Shown here: positions 1 through 10,000 of the stretch, piece after piece
Layout: the number at the start of each line of letters is the position of its first letter
Position numbering within the stretch: position 1 is the first letter of the stretch
Source: Deltaproteobacteria bacterium
GTDB lineage: Bacteria; Myxococcota_A; UBA9160; SMWR01
Direction: 5' to 3'
DNA length: 32,634 nt
Assembly (NCBI GenBank): GCA_019313605.1
Contig: JAFDAW010000015.1
Coordinates: 1-32,634, forward strand
Position numbers and translations under genes: made by a program
Notes under the pieces: generated by a model
Told to the model about the DNA's origin: nothing
The model's input: the letters and a program-made list of their open reading frames with translations, nothing else
Database searches by the model: none

Positions 1-445
1 CGTTGAAGTAGGCGGGCACCGTGATGACTGCTTTCGATACGGGCTGCCCGATCTGTGCCTCGGCCACCGTCTTCATCTCTCGCAGAACCATCGCCGAAAT
101 TTCTGGAAGCGTGAACTGCTCGTCTCCGACTTCGATCACGACGCCGTGGTTGTCGCCTTCGGCGATCTTGTAGGAGCAGATCGACTGGGCTTTCTTGACT
201 TCCTCGGAGCCGAAGAAGCGCCCGATTAATCTCTTCGCGGACGCGATGGTCCGAGCCGGGTCGTGGACGAGGCCTGCGCGCGCTGCGTTGCCGACCGAGA
301 TCGACCCACCCTCCTGGAAGAAGACCACGCTCGCGGTGGTCCGTTCGCCATAGGCGTTGGCGAGTACCTTCGTGGAGTCTCCTTCTCGGATCGCGACGCA
401 GGAGTTGCTCGTTCCAAGGTCGATTCCGATCGCGATTTCGGACAT
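1..445 (-). CDS. dnaK: Hsp70/DnaK-family chaperone, N-terminal part (cut by window edge)
   Basis: Reading the minus strand from the ATG at 445 gives 148 codons of an Hsp70 ATPase domain. The ORF track misses it because it has no stop inside the window. The start MSEIAIGIDLGTSNSCVA is the Hsp70 phosphate-1 loop. It is followed by the typical RTTASVVFF and SAKRLIGRFF segments, and the fragment ends in the conserved TVPAYFN. Family knowledge: Hsp70s bind and release unfolded proteins in the cytoplasm, driven by ATP and by J-protein and GrpE partners. The loop reads GTSNS where canonical DnaK has GTTNS, and neither grpE nor dnaJ is visible nearby, so this may be a DnaK paralogue rather than the main housekeeping copy. 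It is divergent from yebC across about 270 bases in which I recognise no further gene. The Hsp70 family call is secure; the paralogue assignment is not. Confidence 0.9.
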   Translation of the reverse strand, partial: MSEIAIGIDLGTSNSCVAIREGDSTKVLANAYGERTTASVVFFQEGGSISVGNAARAGLVHDPARTIASAKRLIGRFFGSEEVKKAQSICSYKIAEGDNHGVVIEVGDEQFTLPEISAMVLREMKTVAEAQIGQPVSKAVITVPAYFN

Positions 446-714
446 TTCAGTTTTATCCCCGCTGCGGCGTGTGCGCCGCCGCCCAACCCCGGGTTGGCGG
501 CCGGGCATTGCCCACCGTGTCTGTATCGGTATCGGCAGAATTCGTCTTTGCTCAAGGGCTCCGCGCGGTTGTCGGACCTGTTTCCGTCGATCCGAACTCC
601 AAATCCCCCCCGGGGACTGAGCCTGGATCGGTAAGAACCCCAAAAAGCCTTCGAGTTCGATAACTTGGCCTCGATCCAGCCAAGTGCTAACAAAGCCGCC
701 CGCGCGGAGAATTC

Positions 715-1464
715 ATGTCCGGTCATTCGAAGTGGTCCACCATCAAACGCAAGAAGGGCGCCGCAGATGCCAAGCGCGGCAAGATCTTCACCAAATTGAT
801 CCGCGAGATCGCGACCGCGGCCCGGATGGGGGGCGGCGATCCCGACTCCAATCCGCGCCTCCGCCTCGCCTGTGACAAGGGGCGTTCGGCGAACATGCCC
901 AAGGACAACATCGAGCGGGCCATCGCGAAGGGCACCGGCGCGGGGGAGGGTGACGCCTACGAGGAGGTGACCTACGAGGGTTACGGTCCGGGGGGTGTCG
1001 CGGTCTTCATCGAGACGCTCACCGACAACAAGAACCGCACCGTCGGAGATGTCCGCCACATTCTCACGAAGCACGGGGGCAACCTCGGGGCGAGTGGCTG
1101 TGTCAGCTATCTATTCGAAAAGAGAGGTGTTCTGAATTTCGATCGCTCGGGGATCGACGCGGACCGGCTGCTCGAGGTCGCTCTCGAAGCGGGCGCTGAC
1201 GATGTCACCGAGGAAGACAGCCATATCGGTGTGATCGTCGCGCCGACGGTTTTCGAGTCACTCAAGCGCGAGTTGGTGGCGGCCGGTTTCGAGCCCGAGC
1301 AGGCGGGCATCGAGATGGAGCCGACCACGATGGTCGCTGTCGAAGGGAACGAGGCTGAGTCGATGCTGAGTCTGGCGGACGCGCTCGACGACCTCGACGA
1401 TGTGCAGCAGGTGTACGCGAACTTCGACATCTCCGATGAGGAATTGGCCCGCATTGCGGGATGA
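715..1464 (+). CDS. yebC: YebC/TACO1-family protein
   Basis: This 249-residue protein has the usual family length and the hallmark start [23 protein letters not shown]. The segments [25 protein letters not shown] and [14 protein letters not shown] follow in the expected order. YebC proteins were long annotated as transcription regulators. Work on TACO1 and bacterial homologues points to a role in translation, helping ribosomes through difficult stretches such as polyproline. The ATG at 715 has a GGAG ribosome site about six bases upstream. The gene sits just before ruvCAB, a very common arrangement in proteobacteria and their relatives. About 140 bases separate it from ruvC, so ruvC could have its own promoter; a TAGACT around 1511 is only a weak -10 candidate. 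Confidence 0.97.
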   Translation: MSGHSKWSTIKRKKGAADAKRGKIFTKLIREIATAARMGGGDPDSNPRLRLACDKGRSANMPKDNIERAIAKGTGAGEGDAYEEVTYEGYGPGGVAVFIETLTDNKNRTVGDVRHILTKHGGNLGASGCVSYLFEKRGVLNFDRSGIDADRLLEVALEAGADDVTEEDSHIGVIVAPTVFESLKRELVAAGFEPEQAGIEMEPTTMVAVEGNEAESMLSLADALDDLDDVQQVYANFDISDEELARIAG

Positions 1465-1604
1465 AGGCGCGGCTCCGATCTGGCCATGCGCGCACTCCTG
1501 CTGTGCTTGCTAGACTCGCATCCGCCTCCCCTCCTCCGAGATTGAAAACATCTGGCGCCCCCGCGATTTACCGCAGGGTCCGTCGGTCGCGGACGTGAGG
1601 TTTC

Positions 1605-2141
1605 ATGCGCATCCTCGGAATCGATCCGGGCTCGGTGGCCACTGGCTTTGGTGTCGTCGACTCGAAAGCCGGCAAGTTGATTCACGTCGTTCACGGAACA
1701 CTCCGCCCGACGCCGCGCTCGTCACCCGCTGAACGTCTCCACTACCTGCATCAAGCCATCAGCGAAGTAGTGCGCGATCACGCGCCCGACGCCGCGGTGG
1801 TCGAGCAGGTCTTCGTCTCTGCGAGCGCGCGTTCGGCACTGGTGCTCGGGCAGGCTCGGGGCGTTGCGTTGGCCGCGGTGGGTGCGGGCGGCAGAGCGGT
1901 CGTCGAATACTCGGCGTCGCGCATCAAGCTGGCCGTAACCGGAAATGGGCGCGCCGGCAAAGCCCAGGTGCAGAACATGGTTCGGAGATTGCTCGAGTTG
2001 GACCGCGCACCCGCCCGAGATGCCGCGGACGCGCTCGCCGCCGCGATCTGTCACGCGAACGCCGGAAGGATTGGCGCGCTGAGCCAGGCGGCGCGCTTGC
2101 CCGCGAAACGCTCGACGTTGCGGGTGAGGCGAGCACCGTGA
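1605..2141 (+). CDS. ruvC: Holliday junction endonuclease RuvC
   Basis: RuvC is the dimeric nuclease that cuts Holliday junctions symmetrically, working with the RuvAB branch-migration motor in recombination and repair. The 178-residue protein carries the four acidic catalytic positions of the RNase H-like fold: Asp7 in GIDPG, Glu67 in VVEQVF, and Asp139 and Asp142 in RDAADALA. The segment SALVLGQARGVAL is also typical. The ATG at 1605 is supported because the protein begins directly with the first strand, MRILGIDPG. Its stop overlaps the GTG of ruvA by four bases, which suggests translational coupling. The last 25 residues are basic and less conserved. Confidence 0.97.
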   Translation: MRILGIDPGSVATGFGVVDSKAGKLIHVVHGTLRPTPRSSPAERLHYLHQAISEVVRDHAPDAAVVEQVFVSASARSALVLGQARGVALAAVGAGGRAVVEYSASRIKLAVTGNGRAGKAQVQNMVRRLLELDRAPARDAADALAAAICHANAGRIGALSQAARLPAKRSTLRVRRAP

Positions 2142-2758
2142 TCGCGCGGTTGGAGGGCGTGCTGCGCAACGTTGCACCTACCTGTGTCGTCGTCGACGTC
2201 GCTGGCGTCGGCTACGAGGTCAATATTCCGCTGTCGACCTTCACGGAGCTTCCCGACGAGGGCGAACCCGTCGTGCTCCGGATCTACACGCACGCGCGCG
2301 AGGGTGCGATCCAGTTGTTTGGTTTTCTCACGGAAAGCGAGCGTGCGGCGTTTACCCTGTTGCTTCGCGCGAACCGGGTCGGACCCAAGCTCGCCCAAAC
2401 CGTGCTCTCTGGAATTTCGCCGGTGGAGTTGTTCGAGGCCATTCAACTGGGCAAGGTGGCGGTTTTGCGCGCGGCGCCCGGCGTCGGGAGCAAGATGGCG
2501 GAGCGCATCCTGCTCGAACTCCGCGATCGCACCGGAGAACTCGCGGCTATTCTCACGTCTGCCGGAGAATTGGAGCCGTCGCTGGAAGGCGACGATCCGT
2601 CGACGACCTCTCTCGGACAGGCGTTGTCGGCGCTGCTGAACCTCGGCTATTCCAAGCCGCAGGCGGATCGCGCACTGACCCGTGCAGCGGAGGAGGAAGG
2701 GGATGATACGACCCTCGAGGGACTCGTTCGGGGCTCGTTGCGGGTGTTGATGAAATGA
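2138..2758 (+). CDS. ruvA: Holliday junction DNA helicase subunit RuvA
   Basis: RuvA binds the four-way junction as a tetramer and loads RuvB. The 206-residue protein shows the N-terminal OB-fold (start MIARLEGVL, then [10 protein letters not shown]). Two helix-hairpin-helix motifs follow, [15 protein letters not shown] and [17 protein letters not shown] variable acidic linker leads to the C-terminal RuvB-binding domain ([19 protein letters not shown]). The first HhH has ANRVG in place of the commoner VSGVG, a mild deviation. The GTG start lies inside the ruvC stop (GTGA), and the ruvA stop overlaps the ATG of ruvB (ATGA), so the three genes form one coupled unit. Confidence 0.97.
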   Translation: MIARLEGVLRNVAPTCVVVDVAGVGYEVNIPLSTFTELPDEGEPVVLRIYTHAREGAIQLFGFLTESERAAFTLLLRANRVGPKLAQTVLSGISPVELFEAIQLGKVAVLRAAPGVGSKMAERILLELRDRTGELAAILTSAGELEPSLEGDDPSTTSLGQALSALLNLGYSKPQADRALTRAAEEEGDDTTLEGLVRGSLRVLMK

Positions 2759-3801
2759 CCCTCGCACGTGAGGAGATCGGAACGCTGTCGCGCGCTGCGC
2801 TGCCGGGCGAAGAGGCGCTCGAGGTTCGGCTCCGACCGGCCACCCTCGACGAAATGGTCGGCCAGGATCGGCTGCGCGAAAATCTCGCGGTGTTCATTCG
2901 CGCGGCGTGCGATCGCGGCGAATCGCTCGACCACCTGCTCTTTCACGGCCCGCCGGGTCTCGGCAAGACCTCACTCGCCCATGTCGTCGCCCACGAAATG
3001 GGCGCTTCGATCCGCGTGACGAGTGGGCCCGCGATCGAGAGGCCCGGAGATCTGGCCGCGATGCTCTCGAATCTCCAGCCGGACGAGGTGTTGTTCATCG
3101 ACGAGATTCACCGGATGTCCGCGTCGATCGAGGAAATCCTCTACCCGGCGATGGAGGATTTCAAACTCGACATCATGATCGGGCAGGGCGCGGGGGCCCA
3201 ATCGATCCGCCTGGATCTGCCGCGTTTCACGTTGATTGGGGCGACCACCCGCGCGGGCTTGCTGACCGCTCCGCTGCGGGATCGATTCGGTTGGTCGGCA
3301 CGCCTCGAGTACTACCCGTCAGAAGACCTCGAGCGCATCCTCGCGCGAAGTGCGCGAGTCCTCGGCGTGAAACTCGAAGCCGGGGCCTGCACCGAGATCG
3401 CGCGGCGTTCGCGCGGTACACCGAGGATCGCCAACCGGTTGTTGCGGCGGGTTCGCGATTTTTCGGAGGTCGCTGAAGGGCAGGGCAGCGCGATCGATTG
3501 CGCGCGCGCCCGCTTCGCGCTCGAACGCCTCGACGTCGACGATTCGGGTTTCGACGGCCTGGACCGGCTGCTGATCCTCACACTGCTGGAGAAGTTCGAC
3601 GGTGGCCCGGCCGGGATCGAGACCCTCGCGGCCGCTGTGGGCGAGGATCGCGGAACCCTCGAGGACGTCGTCGAGCCCTACCTGATCCACCGGGGCTTCC
3701 TGAGTCGTACGCCGCGCGGGCGGGTCGCCACGCGCCTCGCGAGGGAGTATTTCGAGATGCCCTTGCCCGACGGAGCCGACAGTCAGCAAAAGCTGCTCTG
3801 A
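2755..3801 (+). CDS. ruvB: Holliday junction DNA helicase motor RuvB
   Basis: RuvB is the hexameric AAA+ ATPase that drives branch migration on RuvA-bound junctions. The 348-residue protein begins its conserved part at [13 protein letters not shown]. Walker A is GPPGLGKT at about residues 65-72, Walker B is VLFIDEIHR, and GATTRAGLL supplies the sensor/arginine region. The C-terminal winged helix includes [28 protein letters not shown]. All expected ATPase residues are present and the length is normal. It is the last gene of the yebC-ruvCAB group. About 220 bases follow before the next gene, holding a GC-rich hairpin region but no recognisable gene. Confidence 0.98.
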   Translation: MTLAREEIGTLSRAALPGEEALEVRLRPATLDEMVGQDRLRENLAVFIRAACDRGESLDHLLFHGPPGLGKTSLAHVVAHEMGASIRVTSGPAIERPGDLAAMLSNLQPDEVLFIDEIHRMSASIEEILYPAMEDFKLDIMIGQGAGAQSIRLDLPRFTLIGATTRAGLLTAPLRDRFGWSARLEYYPSEDLERILARSARVLGVKLEAGACTEIARRSRGTPRIANRLLRRVRDFSEVAEGQGSAIDCARARFALERLDVDDSGFDGLDRLLILTLLEKFDGGPAGIETLAAAVGEDRGTLEDVVEPYLIHRGFLSRTPRGRVATRLAREYFEMPLPDGADSQQKLL

Positions 3802-3901
3802 AGCGGTTCCGCGCAGCTTCCGACGCCCCTCATGCCCCGTGGCTCCGTCCTAAGCCGGCAAGCGGTGCGACTCCTGTAACGGGGCCGCGAAACGCCGCCA
3901 G

Positions 3902-3937
3902 GAGGCCAGCGGGGGGCCCTCCAGGGGAATACCCCTC
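3902..3937. other. GC-rich hairpins between ruvB and the kinase gene
   Basis: Two adjacent inverted repeats are visible. GGAGGCC and GGCCCTCC (3902-3923) can form a seven-pair stem with one bulged base. AGGGG-AATA-CCCCT (3924-3937) forms a five-pair stem. Neither is followed by a T run, so a classical intrinsic terminator is not shown. They could end ruvCAB transcripts by another route or be chance structure in GC-rich DNA. Confidence 0.3.
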
Positions 3938-4024
3938 AACGCAGAGTCTTCGCCAGCCGATACGTCATTCGATCCGGTGCAGTCGTGCACCGCATCCCAT
4001 TCATAGAGGCGAGGAGCGGCTGAC

Positions 4025-6601
4025 GTGGGCGTACTGCTGATCCTGGGTCGGATTCTGGCGATCGCCGGTGGATTCGTCCTGTTCGCATTTGGCGTGGCAG
4101 CCCTGGGCGTCGCCTATCTGCCGGAAAACGAAATCGCACGCATAGCGGGTCGGCTGGCGGTGGGGATCGGCGCCATCGTGCTCAGCCCGTTCGGTTTGTC
4201 GAGCGATCCGCGCGACGTGATGGTGGGCATTCAATCGGGCTTCGCGATGCGCTTCATCGCGGCGCCGGTGGGCCTGATCGCGTTCGTCGCGGCCCTGCTT
4301 CCGGGCAGCCCCAAGATTTCGGAAGGCACGACCTCCGATGGCGGAACGCTTTCTCCAGAGACCGATTCGGGAGTGCTCCGCAAGAAGCGCAGGCATGCCT
4401 CCAGCCTCGCAAAACGAGAGGGCGCACTGGCCGCGGGGGAGTACTGCTTCGACAACGGTTTGATGGAAGACGCCGCGGATCACTTCATCGAGGCCGAGCA
4501 GTGGGTGCGCGCGGCCGAGATTCGCCACGACGAGGGCCGCTTCATCGATTCCGCGGAGCTCTACATGAAGGGCGAGCGCTTCGACGCGGCGGGCCGCATC
4601 TTCGCCCAACAAGAAGAGAACGGGCGCGCCGGCGATGCCTACTATCGAGCGGGTAACCACGGCATTGCCGCGGAATTGCTCGAAAAGGCGGGCGAACATC
4701 TCAGGGCCGCGGAGGCCTACGAAGAGTCCGATTACTCCCGTCAGGCCGCCCAGGCGTACGTGAAGTGTGGCAAGTGGGAGAAGGCGGCAATCTGCCTGGA
4801 GCAGACCATCCTCGAAGAGTCGACCGGCGGTCGGGGCGAGGGCGTCAAGAATCCCTCGGTGCAAAAGCTCGTCCGGATGGCGGGCAACCTCTTCGAGCGG
4901 GGGGGGCAGTTCGAGCGGGCGGAAACCGTGCTCGAGCGCGGCGAATGCTTTGCAGAGGCCGCAGAAATTGCGCTGCGCCAGGGCCGGGACGAGAAGGCGG
5001 TCGAGCTCTTCCTTCGCGCCAAGGATGCTCCGCGCGCCGCCGACGTGATGACGCAGTTGGGACAGGAAGAAGACGCCGCGCGGGTGCTCGCGGAATATCA
5101 CCGGGATCTGGGCGATGACGAGGAGGCCGCGCGTTGCTTCGAGAAAGCGGGCGAGCTGCTCAACGCGGGTGACATCTACCGGATGCTCGAACAATACGAG
5201 AAGGCGGGCGAGTGCTACGAGCGCTTCGGGGATTCCGCGCAGGCAGCCGAGATGTTTTCGCTGGCGGGTGATCGCCAGCGCGCATCGGCGAGCTACGAGC
5301 AGGCGGGCCTCTATACCGAGGCCGCGGATTGCGCTTCCGAAACCGGGGATGAAAACAAGCAGGCCGAGTTGCTCGCCCAGGCGGGCAATCATCTCAAAGC
5401 GGGTGCGATCCACCTGAAGGCGCGGCGGATCGACGAGGCGATCGAGGTTCTGCAACAAATCCAATCGGACCACGCCGATTTCACCGCCGCATCGGCAAAA
5501 CTCGGCGAGATCTTCCTCAAGCGCGGCAAGCACACACTCGCGATCGTGAAATTGCGCCACGCGACGGACAACGTCGAGATCACGAAACGCAACGCGCCGG
5601 CCTTCTACTACCTCGCGGTAGCGCTCGACGCCAATGGCGATCTCACCGAGGCGGACGCGATCTTCGAGCAGATCCTTTCGTTCGACTACAGCTTCAAGGA
5701 CGTTCAGGAGCGTCTGGGCCGAACGCGTTCGAATCTCGAGAAACAAGATGCAGAATCCAAGGTCACCGAATCACCACCGATGACGAAGACCGCCGAGCAG
5801 GGCCGCTACAAGATCACCGGCAAACTCGGAAAGGGCGGAATGGGAATCGTCTACAAGGCGACAGACACCGTTTTGGATCGCACCGTGGCCTACAAGGTGT
5901 TGCCCGATTCGCTGCAGGAAAACCCCCAGGCGCTGAAGAACTTCCTGCGCGAAGCGAAGAGTGCCGCCAAGCTCAACCACCCGGGCATCGTCACCGTCTA
6001 CGACGCCGGTGAGCAGGATGGCGTGTTCTACATTGCGATGGAGTACGTTGACGGAAACACACTCAAGGAAATCATCAAGCACCGCGGCAAGATCTCGCCC
6101 GGAGGAATCGTTCACGTGCTCACGCAGATGTGCGAGGCCCTGGCCTACGCGCACGAGCAGAAGGTCGTCCACCGCGACATCAAGACCGCGAACACGATGT
6201 GGACCCGCGACCGGAAGGCGAAGATCATGGATTTCGGACTCGCGAAGGTGATCGAAGAAGTCCGGAACCACACGACGGTCGTGTCCGGAACGCCCTACTA
6301 CATGAGTCCGGAGCAGACGCTCGGAAAGAACGTCGACCATCGAACCGACATCTACTCTCTCGGTGTCTCCGTGTTCGAACTCGCCACCGGAACACTGCCT
6401 TTCCGGGAAGGGAATCTTCCGTATCACCACGTGCACACGCCCCCGCCCGATCCTCGAGAGTTCAACGCCGAGTTGCCTCCCCTGATCGTGGACATCATCG
6501 CGCGTTGTCTCGAGAAAGAACCCGCGAACCGCTACCAGAGTGCGCTCGAAATCGTGACGGAGATCAAGGCCGCTCTCGAGGGTGGAGAGGCGAAAGCCTG
6601 A
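4025..6601 (+). CDS. Membrane-anchored TPR protein with C-terminal Ser/Thr protein kinase
   Basis: This 858-residue protein has three parts. Residues about 3-95 hold two or three hydrophobic segments (for example LAIAGGFVLFAFGVAALGVA), which should anchor it in the inner membrane. Residues about 130-570 are tandem TPR-like helical repeats rich in AAE.Y, GE and EKAGE patterns, a likely protein-binding solenoid. Residues about 593-850 are a Hanks-type kinase. Its features are the glycine loop GKLGKGGMG, the ATP-binding lysine (Lys624 in VAYKVL), the catalytic loop HRDIKTANTMW (Asp718), DFG at Asp736, and MSPEQ in the activation segment. All catalytic residues are present, so the kinase is probably active. 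Bacterial kinases of this type usually carry the kinase at the N-terminus; here the order is reversed. The GTG start has a GAGGAG about ten bases upstream. The substrate is unknown. It converges on the PilZ/TPR unit. Confidence 0.92.
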   Translation: MGVLLILGRILAIAGGFVLFAFGVAALGVAYLPENEIARIAGRLAVGIGAIVLSPFGLSSDPRDVMVGIQSGFAMRFIAAPVGLIAFVAALLPGSPKISEGTTSDGGTLSPETDSGVLRKKRRHASSLAKREGALAAGEYCFDNGLMEDAADHFIEAEQWVRAAEIRHDEGRFIDSAELYMKGERFDAAGRIFAQQEENGRAGDAYYRAGNHGIAAELLEKAGEHLRAAEAYEESDYSRQAAQAYVKCGKWEKAAICLEQTILEESTGGRGEGVKNPSVQKLVRMAGNLFERGGQFERAETVLERGECFAEAAEIALRQGRDEKAVELFLRAKDAPRAADVMTQLGQEEDAARVLAEYHRDLGDDEEAARCFEKAGELLNAGDIYRMLEQYEKAGECYERFGDSAQAAEMFSLAGDRQRASASYEQAGLYTEAADCASETGDENKQAELLAQAGNHLKAGAIHLKARRIDEAIEVLQQIQSDHADFTAASAKLGEIFLKRGKHTLAIVKLRHATDNVEITKRNAPAFYYLAVALDANGDLTEADAIFEQILSFDYSFKDVQERLGRTRSNLEKQDAESKVTESPPMTKTAEQGRYKITGKLGKGGMGIVYKATDTVLDRTVAYKVLPDSLQENPQALKNFLREAKSAAKLNHPGIVTVYDAGEQDGVFYIAMEYVDGNTLKEIIKHRGKISPGGIVHVLTQMCEALAYAHEQKVVHRDIKTANTMWTRDRKAKIMDFGLAKVIEEVRNHTTVVSGTPYYMSPEQTLGKNVDHRTDIYSLGVSVFELATGTLPFREGNLPYHHVHTPPPDPREFNAELPPLIVDIIARCLEKEPANRYQSALEIVTEIKAALEGGEAKA

Positions 6602-6610
6602 ACGCTGAAG

Positions 6611-6633
6611 CGAGCCCGGCTATTTCGGGCTCG
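6611..6633. terminator. Hairpin between convergent genes, possible bidirectional terminator
   Basis: A perfect eight-base inverted repeat, CGAGCCCG-gctattt-CGGGCTCG, starts nine bases after the kinase stop and lies between it and the end of the convergent PilZ gene. It can form in RNA from either strand. There is no T run on either side, so its efficiency as an intrinsic terminator is uncertain; position and symmetry are the argument. Confidence 0.5.
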
Positions 6634-6680
6634 GTCCGCGGTGTGGTGGGCTCGACTCGGTGAGTGGTTCTCTGGGCGGG

Positions 6681-7019
6681 TTAACCGAGGCTTTCGAGTT
6701 CGACCGCAACGGCGCTGGCAGCGGTTCGATTCAGGAACTCGATGCCCATGCCGGTGGCACCCGCGGCGCCATTCCCGACGCTATTCGACCAGACGACGCG
6801 TCCCTCGATCTCGTGACGCGTGCCCGTCTCTGATAACTGAAAGCGCAGTTTGAGAAGTGAACCGACGGAGGCCGGTGAGTCTGTTTCGATGAACAAGCCG
6901 CCCGCGCCCAGTGTGGTGGCTCTCTCGGAGTGCAGGCGCGTGTCCGAAAGATACTCGACCGTGATGCGAACGGTCCGACGGCGATAGCGTCGCTTGGATG
7001 CGCCACGGACGCTGCTCAT
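6681..7019 (-). CDS. PilZ-domain protein (Myxococcus-type paralogue family)
   Basis: The 112-residue protein is one small PilZ barrel. It starts with an arginine-rich stretch containing RxxxR (Arg14 and Arg18), followed by GGLFIET, a central LLKLRFQLS strand, IEGRVVWSN and GMGIEFLN. This pattern resembles the PilZ paralogues abundant in Myxococcus (as I recall, the model TIGR02266). PilZ domains usually bind cyclic di-GMP through RxxxR plus a (D/N)xSxxG motif. Here the second motif reads TLGAGG, so the Asp/Asn and Ser are lost and nucleotide binding is doubtful. The ATG at 7019 has an AAGG ribosome site. The gene lies 43 bases after the giant TPR gene on the same strand, so the two are probably cotranscribed. 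It may act as an adaptor or regulator for that protein; this is inference. Confidence 0.85.
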   Translation of the reverse strand: MSSVRGASKRRYRRRTVRITVEYLSDTRLHSERATTLGAGGLFIETDSPASVGSLLKLRFQLSETGTRHEIEGRVVWSNSVGNGAAGATGMGIEFLNRTAASAVAVELESLG

Positions 7020-7062
7020 CGCACCTTCCCCTGACGAGAGCGGGCTCGCTTTGCCCGCATCC

Positions 7063-10000
7063 TCAAAGCTGGCGTAGCCACGACCCGATTGCCTGTCGCA
7101 GCAGCGCGTTGGCGGCCGGCCTCTCGGTTACCCATGCCGTGAGATCCGCTTTTTCCGAAATCTCTTCGGTGCGGTGTTCGGAAGCGTCGCGCGCCAACGC
7201 GATCAGGGCCGTGCGAAGATCGATTCCGGTCTCGTCGATGGCCACCGCTGCCGCTAGAGCCCGCACTTCGTTGCGCCAATCTTCGAAGTCGATTTGCTCG
7301 ATCTGTTCGATGGAATCGTCTTTGAGGTGCTGCCGAAGTCGGCGTCGAAGCCGCCGCTTGATGGCTGTCGAGACCGCGTTGACGACGCGGCCGTCTCCGT
7401 GGGCTCCTTCTAGATCCAACGCAAGGCCCGCGATCAGCACGACCAGATCGCGCAGCTCCTGGGTGGAGACGGGGAGCAGGGCGGATGCAGTCAGGCGGCC
7501 TTCTGCGGCGAGCGCTTCGGCGTGGAAGGCTGCGATGGGGTCGTCGGGCGTTTGACCCACCTGGGGATCCGAGGTGTCGAGCGCCGTCGCGAGTTCGCTT
7601 GCTGACTCGTTTACCATTCTGCGGAGTTTTTCCCAGAGCGGTTTCGAGAGTTCTCCATTTCCGCCGTAGTGCGGCTTGGCGGCAGCATTGTCTCCGACTG
7701 CTTCGCAGTCGCCGGGCGATGCGATGCCGAGTGCGTGCGCGATTCCCGCGCCGGTAGCGGTCGCCTCTCGATTTCCGTGCTCTCGGGCGACGCGAAGGAG
7801 TGTGCGAAGCGAACCTACATGGCAGGGGTTGTCGTTCAGCACCTGCTCGTAATGGGTGAGCGCTTCTTGCCAATCCGCGGGTCGGTGGCTCAAGAATTCG
7901 GCGAGGGAGGCGTGCATCTCGATCCGGTCGGGGTTGAGAATGACTCCCTGGCGGTAGGCGGTGATGGCGCCGTCCGGATCTTCCAGCGGACCCGCGAGCA
8001 GACGACCGAGCTGTTGGAGTACTTCCGAGAGCCCCTCGCGATCGTGGCCGTGGTGTTCGCGATGAAATTCTCTGAGTGCATCCGCGGCAGCCTGCCATTT
8101 GCCGAGCCCTCGCAGCAGGCGAGCCCGGGACAGGGCCGCTTCCACGCAATCCGGGTCCGCACTGGCCGCAGCCCGGAACGCATCGGCGGCCTCTTCTTTT
8201 TCACCCAGCTGATCGAGAACGCGCCCGCGGATGAGCGACAGCACCGGGCTCGACTTGGCGCCGTCCACGCCACTGACGGCCATCGATGCGACCTGCAGCG
8301 CGTCTTCGGCGCGGTTTGACTCCCAGAGGAGTGTCGTCAAAGCCTCCCAGGCTCGAAGCCGGCTCGGATCTGCGTCGAGTACATCGCGGAGGTGGATTTC
8401 GGCGGATTCGTTTCGATCTCCGTCGCGCAGTTCCCACTCGGCCGCGCGAAGCAGTCGCTCTGCGCGTTGGGGGTGCTCGGCTGCGATATCCGCCCAGCGC
8501 ACCAGGCAGGCAATCCCCTCGTCGACGTTCTCTTTCGCCTCCCAGAGTTCGACGAGCGCCCGGTGGGCATCGTCGAGGTGTGAATCTTCTTGCAGTGCGG
8601 TCTCGAGGTTGTCGATTGCCGCCTCGTGCTCGCCGGCTTCCCACTGCGCGCGTCCGATCACCGAGAGTTGAGCCGCGCGATCGGGATTGGACCCCTCGAT
8701 CGCGAGCCGCTTCTCGAGGATTGCCTTCGCGCCCGAGAAGTCGCCTTGTGCGGCGAGTGCTTCTCCGTAACGGGCAAGAATTTCTGGATCTTCAGGCGAT
8801 AGTTCGTACGCCACGGAGAAACAACGCGCGGTGACGTCCGGATGATCGAGTTCTCGAGCTGCTTGTCCACCGGCGACCGCTGCGGCCAGCTGCTGCTCGG
8901 AGGTCAGTCGGTTTGCAGTGGATGCCAGATCAATCGTCTGTGTCGCGGCCGATTCGGCTTCCTCGAACTCTCCGAGTTCGCACGCAAGCCGGGCGAGAAT
9001 CGCGTGAGCGTCGGCGGCTCCCGAGTCCCGGCGAAGCGCATCGCGAATCCGGTCAGCCGCCTGTGCGGTCGAGGAACTCTCGGAAAGTTCTGCGGCTCGA
9101 ATCAATCGCGCGCAGCCCTCGTGATCATCACAGCGTTCGGCCGCGCTGCAAAGTGCGGCTGCCGCACCCATGAGGTCGCCGGTCGCCTCGCGGAGCTGAG
9201 CGGCGGTGTCCCAGGCGGGTCGATGCGTGGGGTCCACTTCGAGTGCGTGATCGATTCGCTCTCGAGCGGCACCCGCGTGACCGAGTCCGTCGAGGGTTTC
9301 CGCGAGCTTCACGTGGTCGGCGCAGCTGGCACCGGATTCTGCGTTGTCGCACCAGAGTTCGAAGGTCTTTGCGAACGCCTCCCGATTGTCCACGCGTTCG
9401 TAGAGGAGTGCGAGTTCATGCAGTGCTGCGGGCGGAAGGCCGCCGATGCTGGCCGCGGTTTCGTAATCGCGTATCGATCGATCGATCTCGTCCGTGTGAT
9501 CACGCGCGAGTTCAGCGGCGCGAATCAATACCTCGAAGCGGCGATCTGGCGCAGCGTCTCCGAGCATTTCGACCTCACTCTCGTAGAGGTCGAGCGCGCC
9601 GCGCCAATCTTCCATCGCTTCGAGCAATTCCTGGAGAGATCGCAGCGATTCGAAATCCTGGGGATCGGCCTCGAGGGCGGCCGCGTACGATCGACTCGCG
9701 CGTGTCGTCGAGTGCAACCGAGTCCAGCAGACGTCGCCAAGCCGGCGCAGCAACGCGGCGCGCCTGGACGCGAGGGTCGGTGCGCCATGCTCGAGTTCGT
9801 GCTCGAGGGTCTGGGCGACTTCGGCCCAACGCCCGAGGCGTTCGAGGTTGCTCCGAAGCGCGCGCAAAGCGGGCGCGCAGAGTGGGTCCTGCTTCAAGAC
9901 TTCTCGATAGGCGGCGATTGCCGCGGCGGGCAGGTGCAGTCGCTCGGCACGCAGGCGGCCGAGTCTGAGCCAGCCTTCCGGGTCGTTCGGTTCGCGTTTC

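Noticed and set aside
226-1074. 282-aa minus-strand ORF over the start of dnaK and yebC
   Set aside because: It overlaps two recognised genes in wrong frames and its translation is Arg/Pro/Ser-rich without any family pattern.
4450-5700. Tandem DNA repeats or CRISPR-like array in the TPR region
   Set aside because: The similarity is at protein level (TPR units) with variable DNA, not identical repeats with spacers.
4001-5746. 581-aa ORF antisense to the TPR part of the kinase gene
   Set aside because: The plus frame continues without break from TPR into a kinase with all catalytic residues, so it is the real gene.
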